DNA from: Rhizophagus clarus
Lineage: Eukaryota; Glomeromycota; Glomeromycetes; Glomerales; Glomeraceae
Direction: 5' to 3'
Length of the DNA stretch: 64,000 nucleotides
Assembly: GCA_015698045.1 (NCBI GenBank)
Contig: BLAL01000060.1
Coordinates: 436,501 to 500,500 of the forward strand
Below the pieces are notes generated by a model. The model was not told where the DNA came from. It ran no database searches and was given only the letters and a program-made list of their open reading frames with translations. Below, piece after piece: positions 1-9,839 of the stretch (within the stretch, counting starts at the first letter, position 1; each line of letters opens with the position of its first letter). The position numbers and the translations under genes are program-made.

Positions 1-123
1 CACTTGAAAAATAGTGATTCATATGTATAGATATATATGTTATATGACTAAGTTGAAGATGTTACTAAATGGATATCGTTTTGTCTTTGGTGTTCATATT
101 AAAGAGTTAAAAAAAAAAAGATA

Positions 124-372
124 TGTTCAAGACATTAGGGATTCGAGATATTGGGAACTTGGGATATTAGAATTCAGGATATTGGAAATTTGAGATATTG
201 GCATTTGGGATATTGGCATTTGGGATATTGTATGTTTTGGGAAATGGTCCAGTTTGGGAAATCAGGAATTCAGGAAATTGGGATTTGGGAAATGTTCCAG
301 TTCGGGAAATTGGCATTTGGGAAATTGGCTTCAGAAAAAGGTACATTTGGGAAAATGGCATTCAGGAAATTG
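124..372. repeat. Degenerate G/A/T-rich minisatellite
   Basis: Words such as ATTTGGGATATTGGC and ATTCAGGAAATT recur about every 8 and 16 bases across this stretch. The clearest pair is two adjacent copies of GGCATTTGGGATATT near 197-230. Any frame therefore gives a repetitive peptide (FGKLxFGK-like on plus). The open frames here are best read as a by-product of the repeat, although a repeat-encoded peptide cannot be excluded. Confidence 0.75.
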
Positions 373-509
373 TCTGAAATCAATTTATTTCTTATGTACA
401 AACTTCGGTGGGTTCTGTTTTCCTAGTAGAATTCATCGATATGCATATAAATAATATATGATGATGTAATTAAATTTAAATTAAAATTTATATTAGACTC
501 CAAGTAAAA

Positions 510-996
510 ATGACATACAGTCAATTACGCTAGCATATTTACATTATTATTGATGAGATTGAATATAAATTCTATACTAATACAAATGGCTGGTGTCATA
601 AAAAAAAGAAACCAATTGAATATATCAAGTCCAATGGGAGTTGAAATAAAGGGAGAAAATATTATTATATAGGGTCATTAAGCATTATTAAGTCTATTAC
701 AATATTTTTTGAAGATTTTTTGATTTTAGTTTATAATAGCTTTAAATTTTATTATTACACTAATTACAGGTTGGACTTATGGCAAGCCAATTAGATCAAA
801 AATGAAAAATTTTCCTTTTGCAATGCAAGAAGAAATTAAAAAGGTGCAATTATTGCATAAAGAATGTGAAATAATAAAGCTACAAGAATTATTGGAAAGA
901 AACTTGAATAAACTCTTCAAATTCCTTATCTTGCGCATTATTATTCAAGAAGTTAGTGACAATTGTACTATTAATTCTGAATTTAATTGTACTTAA
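510..996 (+). pseudogene. Possible two-exon coding remnant, unknown family
   Basis: I do not recognise a family. A coding-looking stretch runs from about 550 to 650 (contains IEYKFYTNTNGWCHKKKK). After a stretch with stops, a good acceptor ACTAATTACAG ends at 770. It opens into a frame that reads WTYGKPIRSKMKNFPF and continues as a charged, helix-like segment rich in E, K, Q and L until the stop at 996. The open part after the acceptor is about 75 codons. An ATG at 802 would also open the last 64 codons. No complete gene model can be drawn, so this is either the end of a gene with poorly visible exons or a decayed copy. Confidence 0.3.
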
Positions 997-1312
997 TGAA
1001 ATCAATCAAATTACACTTTTATTAAATAATGAGTATCAAACTAGACTTATTAGAAATTAAAATTTTCACTTTATGAAAGCTACACAGTTATAAAATTCTT
1101 ATTATATTTTACAAAAATGTATTCTTTCAAATTATAATAATAAAAATACATTAAACTTTAAATTTTTTAAATTCATAATATCCATTAAAAATTTCAGGTA
1201 ATCTTATTTTTGTTCAGGTACGATCCAGATACTGAAATTCTGACGGGTTGCAGCTCTATATAACATATTTTTTAGTAAAAAAACTTTAATAAAATTGAGT
1301 AAAAAAATTTTT

Positions 1313-1476
1313 TTATCAGTTCCACCAGTTCTCAGTTCAGATCCCAGTTCAGATTATTAAAAAAAACTGAACTGAACTGGAACTGAACTGAAAACTTCAG
1401 ATTAAAATTATTTAGAACTGAACCAGATTTTTGGTCCAGATCTGGTTCAGGTTTCAGGTTGAACTGAAACTGTTCA
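1313..1476. repeat. CAGTTC / GAACTG inverted-repeat cluster
   Basis: A run of CAGTTC/GTTCAG words (1318-1353) is followed, after a short A-rich spacer, by GAACTG/CTGAAC words (1365-1391), so the two halves are reverse complements and can fold into a hairpin. Further GAACTGAACCAG and GGTTCAGG words follow to about 1476. It resembles a small non-autonomous mobile element or folded repeat. No target duplication was found. Confidence 0.55.
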
Positions 1477-1479
1477 GAG

Positions 1480-3360
1480 CTTTATAATCATATTAAATTA
1501 TATTTTATTATATGTTAATTAAGATTATCTTTTTATATTTTTTTAAAAATAAAATTAACCAATGTAATAAAAAAACTGTTAAATTTATCATCAATTGATA
1601 TTTAATATATCTAAAAAATATCTTGAATTGATTTTTTCAGTCAATCCTTGATAATATTTACCTTCTATTCAAGAATATATTACAACTTCAAAAAGACATA
1701 TCTACAATAGTTTTACAAGATAATATAACATTATGATCATCACATGCTTGATACTAACTTGTTACAGTTTGGTAATGACCACTCAACTGCATAATAACAA
1801 ATCACAGGTTTTTGCAAACTTCTTATCCATTTAAGACTCTTTCTTTACAGTAATTCATATATCTATACTCACAACACCAATAATACTTTTCATTACAATT
1901 TTTGTCTTTTACTAAGTGCAATTATCTTTAGTTTGCCATATATAGATTTGGCTAACCTGCATTTACATACTTCATGATTTATTTTTATAGTATTAATAAT
2001 TAAAGAATATTTCTACCTAATAAATAGCAATGATATAAAATTTTTTATTCTTTATACTTTTGAAATAAAATAGAAAAAAATTACAAAAGAACAATTAAAA
2101 AATCTTCAATTATTTACATAGGTTTAAGCCCTTTAAATTTGATTGGTACTATAAACTTATATTACTAATACATTTTATAATCAGCTTGTTGAATTTCTTT
2201 TACTTTTACATTTTGGCACTTAAAATAACTTGAAATTAAGACAGAGTAAAAAACTAGATACAGCAAATTGATAAATTTAAATTTGTCAGTAAAATTGCAA
2301 GTCAGGTAATTTTCATATTAATAAAATAGCATTTCAGTAAAATAGAATTAGGTAATTTTCCATGTTGGTAAAACAGAAATTAACAAAATGATGTTAGTTA
2401 ATTTAGTATCAGTGAATTGGCTGTCTATAAACCATACCATAACTTTCAAAAGTTACATTGGATTTCATTTAGTTTAATAATATTACATTAAAATAATTAG
2501 TAAAACCATTTAAAAAATAAAATTTATCAATAAAAATAAAAATTTATCATTTAAAAAAAAACAGATTTTTAACCAAATCTGATTACCAAAAAATTTTTTT
2601 GGTTATTAAACCGAATTTTATTTAATTGTAAAAAAATTAAAAATAAAATAAAATAACAAAATGGAATTTTTAGTTAGATTAAAGGATTAATTTGCTTATT
2701 TTTATATAATTTTAAGGGTAGATACAAACTTTGCTTAGCTAATATAAGAAAAATCCTTACTTAGAGCTATTGGTAAAAAAAAATTTTTAGAATCTTACCT
2801 ATATAAGAATTTTCAGGGATCCTATTTAACCATTACATTGCAAATCTCTAATTTAATCTTAATATAGTTCTAAAATAAGTAAGAATAATTTATCTATATG
2901 ATAATTACAAAAGTTTGTAAAAATTTCCATTTTATGTAATAGTACTAAACAAAAGGTAATGTTTATGTAATTATATTTCCTATTTTATTCTGTTTATTCT
3001 GTTTATTTAGTAATACTATATCAAAAATAAAAACAAATTATTTTCAAAAGCTACATTCATGAATATTTAAATTCAATTATTTTAATCATTGTAAGTTTGC
3101 TGGATATTTAATGTTCAATTACAAACCAAATTTATTTATGTAAAATAAATAACTTTACATATACTCTATAATTCAGTGTTAAACAGTATAAAATATAAAT
3201 ATTACATAATAATAAAAAAATAAAATATTTAATGGAAAATCAAACTTATTTTCACTTTTCTGATTGTTCATTCACATTTTAAGATTGATTTATTACTCAC
3301 TAATTAATTTAAAATTTTTAGCAGTTAATAAATTAATCAATTAAAAAAAAAGACAAATGG
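1480..3360. other. AT-rich intergenic DNA
   Basis: No open frame or RNA gene is evident. The sequence is A+T homopolymer-rich with scattered short direct repeats, for example GTAATTTTC(AT) near 2308 and 2352. It lies downstream of the minus-strand kinase gene and may hold its 3' UTR or a further terminal exon. Confidence 0.6.
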
Positions 3361-3367
3361 ATATAAC

Positions 3368-4246
3368 TTACTTTGTAAAATCAATAACTTCTACTGAGCT
3401 AATATTATTAAGATCTTTTGTAAATGGATTAAGTAATCGAGAAGTATAACAAGCATGTGGATGAGTAGTTGACTGATCATTTTCAACAGATAAAATATTT
3501 GCATTTCTATATTCTTCTGCTTCTTCAAATTGCTTCTTAAACTCACTATTAAATAATATCTTTTCAGTATATCCAAGAATGGAATAATAAAATGATTCGA
3601 TTAATTCTTCTATCTTATTAGCAATTGGTCTATTTTCTGGATTTGAATCCAAACACTTTTTCATTAAATCAATATAACATTTTGGAATTCTTTTTTCACT
3701 TATCTCAGGTCTAATTCCATTACATATATTTACCACCAAAGTATTGTCATGAGCACAATTAGCAAATGGTTGTTTTCCAGTTGCTACAAAATACATAATC
3801 ATACCAAAACTATATATATCTGCTGCTTGAGTATATGGTTTACCTCTTAATACTTCAGGAGCTACATAAGGCATAACTCCATAGATTTTTGTTTCATTTA
3901 TATTATCAACTTCTCCACATAATCCCATATCTGAAATACATACTTGATTATTAAAACTATAAAAAAAATTATCAGTAATTAAGTAATTTAATATTAATAT
4001 ATTCCCTATATGAAAATCATGATGAACCATTTTATCATCATGAATTTTTTTAAGACCTTCAATTAGATATCGCAAAATAATAATTCTTTTCTGCCAATTA
4101 CAATTTTTAAAAAAATATTTATAATTATCAAAACTTCCTTTATCCACATATTGAAGAATCATAATATAGTCTTTTGTAACTGGATCTTGAGATATTCCAT
4201 ATATTTTAAGAATTGAATTGTTTCGACTAATAGAATATGCTTTAAC
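3368..4246 (-). other. Kinase exon 8, C-lobe and tail
   Basis: 292 codons plus stop. It starts with VKAYSISR and the hinge YGISQDPVTKDYIMILQ, then HHDFHIGN catalytic loop, ISDMGLCG, YVAPEVLRG and DIYSFGMIMY. The acidic tail ending IDFTK is typical of this fungal kinase family as I know it. A GTAAGT donor overlaps the stop (ACAAA|GTAAGT); an acceptor TTAATTAG some 80 bases downstream would give only a few more residues. Confidence 0.85.
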
Positions 4247-7200
4247 CTATTAAATATAAAATGTTATTATATTATAAAATGAATAATTTTAAAAAAAATT
4301 CCTACCTCATTTAAAAATTTGTTAGTAATATTTTGTGAATTATATAAACACTTTAAGGCAACTTTCATATTAGGTCTCCTATAGTATTCTTGTTTTTTTA
4401 TTTCATATTGTAATGGACCATCTATCCATATGGCTGAATATACTGTGGCAAAACCACCTTTTCCTACTAAACTAATATTAATAAATTGATCATATGGTAT
4501 CCATTCAACTATTATATCATTATGTAATTCAATTTTTGATTGCATTTCTTGAATGAAATTGTTAATCTTTTCATTTTCAATAGTTTTATATAAAAAATTA
4601 TTTGCATTATTTATATGACATGATTTACACCAATTTATAATTGTATATTTTCTTCCACAGTTTTTACAATAAAAATCTTGAAGAATTATAATAAAATCTT
4701 TTGTATTTGGATCTTGAGATATTCCATATATTTTATTGTCAACCTTAATAAGAAAATATAATTAAATATAAAAAAGTTATCATTATATTTAAAAGTATTA
4801 AAGATAGTTAAATGTAAATTAAATTAGAAATTTCATACCTCATTTAAAAATTCATTGATATTAATTTGTGAATTATATATACATTTTAATGTAACTTTTC
4901 TGTTGGGTATCCTTTTATATTCTTCTTTGTACCTTTTGTATTCTAATGGACCATTCATCCATATTGCTGAATAAATTGCTGTAGAATCATTTTTAATTAT
5001 CTTATTGAACTGGTTATATGGTATCCATTCAACTATTATATCACTATATTCACTAATTTTTAATTGCCTTTCTTTAATGAGATTATCAATTTTCTCATTT
5101 CCACTAGTCCAATTTGAAAAATTTTGCTTTAGATTATTTATTTGACATGGTTTACACCATTTATGATATAAATTTCCATATAAGTTGCCACATTTTTCAC
5201 AACAATCTTGAAGAACAAGAATGTAATTTTTTATATCTGGATGTTGGGATACCCCACATATTTTAATTTTATTTGTATCACCACTTTTCATTGAATATAA
5301 CTTAACCTAAAATATAAAAAGTTACTATTATAAAATTTATAATACTGTAACTAAATTATAGAAGTTAAAATTTCATACCTCATTTAATAATTCGCTAATC
5401 ATATCTTGTGAATTAACTAAACATTTTAAAGAAACTTCTTTATTGGATAACCTTTCATATTCTTGTTTATTCTTCTCATATTTTAATGGACCATTCATCC
5501 ATATTGTTATATATTGTATTGAAGAATTATGTTTACCTATTTCTTTAATACTATTAAACTGGTTATATGGTATCCATTCAACTATTATATCATTATATGA
5601 TTCAATTTTTGATTGCATTTCTTGAATATAATTATCAATCTCTTTATTTCCACTAGTCCAGTTTGCAAAATTTTGCTTTAAATTATTTATTTGACATGGT
5701 TCACACCATTTAAAATATATATCTGTATATTGGTTACCACATTTTTTACAAAAATGATCTTGAAGAACAATAATATAATCTTTTGTATCTGGATGTTGAG
5801 ATATTCCATTTATTTTATCAATTGAATATGATTTAGCCTATTAAAGTATAAAAGTTATTATGATATAAATTATATCAAATCAAATTATAAAGAAATTTCA
5901 TACCTCACTTAAAAGTTCACTAATCATATTTTGAGAATTATATAAACATTTTAAAGTAATTTCTTTATTGGGTATTCTTTTTTTATTTGTATATTTCAAT
6001 GGACCATTTATCCATATTGCTGAATGTATTGAAGAAGAATTACTTTTACTTATTTCTCTAATATTTTTAAACTCGTTATATGGTATCCATTCAACTGTTT
6101 TAATTTTTAATTGCATTTCTTGAATATAATTATCAATCTTTTCATTTCCACTAGTCCAGTTTGCAAAATTTTGTATTAAATCATCTATTTTACATGGTTC
6201 ACACCATTTATCATTATTACAAAAACAATTTCGAAAAACCATTAAATATTCTTTTGTATCTGGGTTTTTAGATATTCCATATACTTTTTTTATTTTGGTA
6301 AAATTATCTTCAACAAAATACGATCTAACCTGTTAGAATATGGAAAAAAGTTATTATAATAATAATAAAGGTACTTGAATTATAAAGAAATTAAAAATTT
6401 TATACTTTATTCAAAAATTCATTGGTAATAGTTTGTAAATTGCCTAGACATTTTAAGGCAACTTTTACATTAGATAACCTTTCATATTCTTGTTTTTTCA
6501 CTTCATATTGTAATGGACCATTTACCCACATTGCCGTATATTGTGTGGAAGAATTACTTATTTCTTTAATATTAATAAGCTGGTCATATGGTATCCATTC
6601 AACTATCATATCATCATATGATTCAATTTTTAATTGCATTTCTTGAATGAATTTATCAATTATCTCATCTCCACTAGTCCAGTTTGCAAAATCTTGCTTT
6701 AAGTAATTTATCTGACATGGTTCACACCACTCGTCATAGATATCTGTATATTGATTACCACAATTTCTACAATAAAAATCTTGGAAAACTATAACATAAT
6801 CATTTGTATCTGGATTCCTGGATATCCCATATATTTGTTTAACCTGTTAAAATGCAAAAAAAGGTATAATAATAGCGACAAACTTCTTAAAGTAGATCAC
6901 AGAAAAATTAAAAATTTTGTACCTTATGTAAAATTTTATTGATAATATTATTTGAATCGTGTAAGAATTCTAAAGCAACTTTTTCGTTAGGCACCCTTTC
7001 CCAATTAGCATTATTATTATATTTTAACGGACCATTCAACCATATTGCTGAATATAGTATAACAGAATCTCTTTTAATTTCTTTGATATCATTGAACTGG
7101 TTATATGGTATCCATTCAACTATTATATCCTCATAATCAATTTTTAATTGCATTTTTTGAATGAATTCATCAATTATCTCATTTCCACTAGTCCAATTTA

Positions 7201-7861
7201 CAAAATTTTGCTTTAGATTGTTTATTTGACATGGTTCACACCATTTATAATATAATTCCGTATATTTATTACCACATTTTTCACAACAGTAATCATTAAG
7301 AACCATAATATAGTCTTTTGTATTTGGATCTTGAGATATACCATATATAATTCCATCTCTATAATCTTCATGAATAATATATGGCTTAGCCTATTAAAAT
7401 ATGAAAAGTTTAATAATAATACTTTAAATTGAATAATAACGATAAAGAAATCAAAATTTTCATACCTCATTTAAAATAAATTCATTGACATTATTTTGTG
7501 AATTATCTAAACATTTTAAAATAACTTTTTCATTAGACATCCTTTTGTGTTCACTATCATCACTATCCCGATTACAATCATATTTTAATAGGCCATCCAA
7601 CCATATTGCTGAATAAAGTGTAGTAAAATCAACTTTAGCTATTTCTTTGATATCATTAAACTGGTTATATGGTATCCATTCAACTATTATATCTCTAAAA
7701 TTACTAATTTTTAATTGCGTTTCTTTAATGAGATCATCAATTTTCTCGTTTCCACTAGTCCAATTTGTAAAATTTTTTTTTAATTTGTTTATTTGACATC
7801 TTTTACACCATTTAAAATCTATATCTATACTATAATCACAATTTTCGCATGGATATGTCAT
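3368..7861 (-). CDS. Protein kinase gene with seven tandem N-lobe exons and one C-lobe exon
   Basis: I join eight exons: 7861-7466, 7390-6923, 6843-6406, 6329-5904, 5837-5379, 5306-4839, 4743-4306 and 4246-3368. Every exon length is a multiple of three and all introns (59-95 bp) are phase 0, giving about 1,323 residues. Donors are GTATGA, GTACAA, GTATAA or GTAGGA; acceptors are TAG, CAG or AAG. Exon 1 starts at ATG 7861 with a CxxC...WCxxC zinc-ribbon-like motif, then NWTSGNEKID, then the N-lobe (IIVEWIPYNQF). Exons 2-7 begin with a hinge-type segment (YGISQDPxTKDY), then repeat zinc-ribbon, linker and N-lobe. Exon 8 supplies the C-lobe: HHDFHIGN (HRD Arg replaced by His, catalytic Asp kept), DMG instead of DFG, and APE in YVAPEVLRG. 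Only exon 7 has an intact GKGGFATVYSA loop plus VALK, so it is the likely partner of exon 8. The phosphorylation target is unknown. The end is uncertain: ACAAAGTAAGT may be the stop or a donor to a further exon. Confidence 0.85.
4306..4743 (-). other. Kinase exon 7, the only N-lobe with an intact glycine loop
   Basis: 146 codons, phase 0 (TTAAG|GTT...GAG|GTAGGA). CKNCGR...WCKSC zinc ribbon; the linker is diverged (no NWTSGN). The N-lobe carries VGKGGFATVYSA and VALK, meeting the family requirements for ATP binding. It is adjacent to the C-lobe exon 8. Confidence 0.85.
4839..5306 (-). other. Kinase exon 6, degenerate N-lobe cassette
   Basis: 156 codons, phase 0 (TTTAG|GTT...GAG|GTATGA). Hinge-like CGVSQHPDIKNY, CEKCGN...WCKPC, NWTSGNEKID. 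Loop IIKNDSTAIYSA lacks glycines; lysine kept (VTLK). Confidence 0.8.
5379..5837 (-). other. Kinase exon 5, degenerate N-lobe cassette
   Basis: 153 codons, phase 0 (TAG|GCT...GAG|GTATGA). It contains the hinge-like segment (GISQHPDTKDY), CKKCGN...WCEPC and NWTSGNKEID. The loop is IGKHNSSIQYIT, where one glycine is kept but the GxGxxG pattern is gone; the lysine is kept (VSLK). Confidence 0.8.
5904..6329 (-). other. Kinase exon 4, degenerate N-lobe cassette with reduced zinc ribbon
   Basis: 142 codons, phase 0 (CAG|GTT...GAG|GTATGA). The zinc ribbon is shortened: only C-F-C then WCEPC remain, and the usual CxxCGN pair is lost. Loop ISKSNSSSIHSA, lysine kept (ITLK). Confidence 0.78.
6406..6843 (-). 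other. Kinase exon 3, degenerate N-lobe cassette
   Basis: 146 codons, phase 0 (CAG|GTT...AAA|GTATAA). Hinge-like YGISRNPDTNDY, CRNCGN...WCEPC, NWTSGDEIID, then N-lobe with loop ISNSSTQYTA and lysine kept (VALK). Confidence 0.8.
6923..7390 (-). other. Kinase exon 2, degenerate N-lobe cassette
   Basis: 156 codons, phase 0 at both ends (AATAG|GCT...AAG|GTACAA). Order: hinge-like YGISQDPNTKDY, CEKCGN...WCEPC zinc ribbon, NWTSGN linker, N-lobe. The loop reads IKRDSVILYSA and the beta-3 lysine is replaced by glutamate (VALEFL), so this N-lobe should not bind ATP normally. Confidence 0.8.
7466..7861 (-). other. Kinase exon 1 (original first exon type)
   Basis: 132 codons from ATG 7861 to a phase-0 donor GAG|GTATGA. 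It lacks the hinge segment seen at the start of exons 2-7 and begins directly with the zinc-ribbon motif CENC...WCKRC, as expected for a true first exon of this family. The glycine loop is lost (IAKVDFTTLYSA) but the beta-3 lysine is kept (VILK). Confidence 0.8.
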
Positions 7862-7879
7862 TGTGAATTCGAAGCGTAA

Positions 7880-7912
7880 ATTTTTTTTTTTTTAAAAAAA
7901 AAAAAAAAAACG
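7880..7912. other. T-run followed by A-run upstream of the kinase gene
   Basis: Thirteen or so T followed by about seventeen A, starting about 20 bases upstream of the kinase start codon on the minus strand. Poly(dA:dT) tracts of this kind commonly exclude nucleosomes in fungal promoters; that role is an inference here. Confidence 0.35.
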
Positions 7913-8589
7913 ACGATATTATGATCGACACCCCATTTTAATAGGTCAGGAGATCGACACATTTGTTTCAGCATTATTGTTATGTAATGACGCCCGCATT
8001 TAAAAGGAAAGTTCCATGATCTTTGACTCGGGTTCTATCTTAACGCCAATGCTAGATAAGTACTAACGCATTTTGCCAAGAAAATTTGGCAAAAAAAAAT
8101 TCATGTGAACAAATAATAAACATGTGACTCAACATTGCGAGTTTAATAATAAATATAAAGACAACGGATTATAATAATAAGCAATAACGTTTTGAGAATA
8201 CAAAATTCTAAATTATTCCTAACATTTATCCTTTGAATTTTAATTTTCGCTAGTATATATGTGATTAACTAATAACTTTTTATAATTCATTCAGTCATTC
8301 GGTTAGCCATATCATACAGTTGACGTAAATTTTGGTATCTATTATTTGTATGATATTGTCTAATAGGTATAAAAAAAATGATAGGAATTTCCTTAATTTC
8401 CATAAATAAAATGTAATAAAGGAAATATTTTATATTAAGAATACTACAAGATACCGTATATATTGTTTATAACTTCTTTATTTGCTAAGTAATAATTTTA
8501 GTAAAAGTAAATAGCAAAACAATCACACATCTTTATGAATCATTTTGAAAAATGTTAAGAAATTAATACAACTAAAATCTACTATATGA

Positions 8590-8757
8590 TGCGCCTGATA
8601 TAACGAACCTTACTGTTTTTCACTCCAAATTCATTATTAGATTATAGTGAAGAATTTAAAGAATTATTTAACTAAGACTCAATATTTGTTAGGTTAGATT
8701 TCGCGCGATGAGAAAAATTTGGTATAAAGATTTAAGAGAGTTCGTTATATCGAGGAT
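8590..8757. mobile_element. Small TIR element (MITE-like)
   Basis: GATATAACGAAC at 8597-8608 is matched by its exact reverse complement GTTCGTTATATC at 8740-8751. The ~150-base interior has no open frame. Ends with ATATAACGAA are typical of Tc1/pogo-type non-autonomous elements, which is how I would class it. The outer boundary and target duplication are not clear. Confidence 0.5.
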
Positions 8758-8759
8758 CG

Positions 8760-9625
8760 ATTGTAAATTAAATTTTTTTTTTGTATATTAAATTATTTAA
8801 TTATCCGTTAAAAATAATTGCGTAATCATCAATAACTAACTCGTTGAGCTTTAATATTTAAAAAAAAAAATTTCTAACAATTCTTATAGAGATTTACCCA
8901 ACTTTTAAAATAGCAAATATTAACGACCATTTTTCTTTTAGAATATCCAGAGATTCTTATTGTAAAGGTCATCTATAAAAATATCAATATATTCAAATAA
9001 ATGGACACATAAATTATATTGGTATAACTCTCGTTTTAACTTGGCAACTTTTTATTAAAGTCATTTAGTTCGATTATTAAATTATAACTTTTAAGTTATA
9101 TCATAAGTCATAAGTGGATGTAATGCACTATGGGTAATTGTACAGTAAAGCTATTTAAGATATTGTGACTTATTAATGAATACTAAAAATAAATTACAGC
9201 CGGTTTAAAGTCGAATAATATTTCAAATTACTGTTATTAAATTTTTTATTATACGGTGAATGCAGGAAAAACTATGTTGATATCCTAGAATAATTTATTT
9301 TTCATTATTACGTCAAAGTTCACACAGTGTATGAATAGAAATTGTCATTTATTTATTAATTCGTTGTACAGTATATTCGAAAACCAAAATGTAATGTATC
9401 TATCACTGGAATTGACAAGTTATTTTTCAAATTATATAATTAATTATTTATTTATTTATAGATTTCTTCTTTCATTGATTTTATTTGTTATTTTATTATA
9501 ATATCTTTATTTTATTTTCACTTTTTATTATTCTAATTATGGTTAAATTTTTATTTATTTTTTTTTTTTGTATTTTCAGTTTTTCATTTTTTATATTTTT
9601 ACATAGTCATTTTTTCACTTATTTT
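8760..9625. other. Intergenic, nothing recognised
   Basis: AT-rich with no convincing open frame, RNA gene or repeat structure. Confidence 0.6.
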
Positions 9626-9629
9626 ATTT

Positions 9630-9782
9630 TTAATTACCATCTTCGAAAAAGCCACAGTCTTTAGGACATGAATCATAATTAATTAATCTATTAACAAATG
9701 TTGAAAAGTTATTCTGAAAATACTGTATAATTTTATCTGTTAATTCAGGTAAATCTCCTGAAAATATTTTTGAACACGTCAT
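9630..9782 (-). pseudogene. F-box protein N-terminal remnant
   Basis: From the ATG at 9782 the frame reads MTCSKIFSGDLPELTDKIIQ and continues with YFQNNFSTFVNRLI. This matches the start of an F-box domain of the expanded fungal F-box/LRR family, in which LPELxxEIIxYF and a VNR-LW segment are usual. The similarity stops after VNRLI; the rest (NYDSCPKDCGFFEDGN) is unrelated and a stop follows. F-box proteins of this family are normally several hundred residues, so this is a truncated remnant. The open frame extends 19 codons upstream of the ATG. Confidence 0.6.
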
Positions 9783-9839
9783 ATTGTGAAAGAGAAAGGG
9801 GAGAAAAGGAATGTCATGATTTAAGTCTTCAACAATCAA

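Noticed and set aside
5443..7136. Plus-strand frames opposite the kinase exons
   Set aside because: They are antisense shadows of the conserved N-lobe exons and repeat with them.
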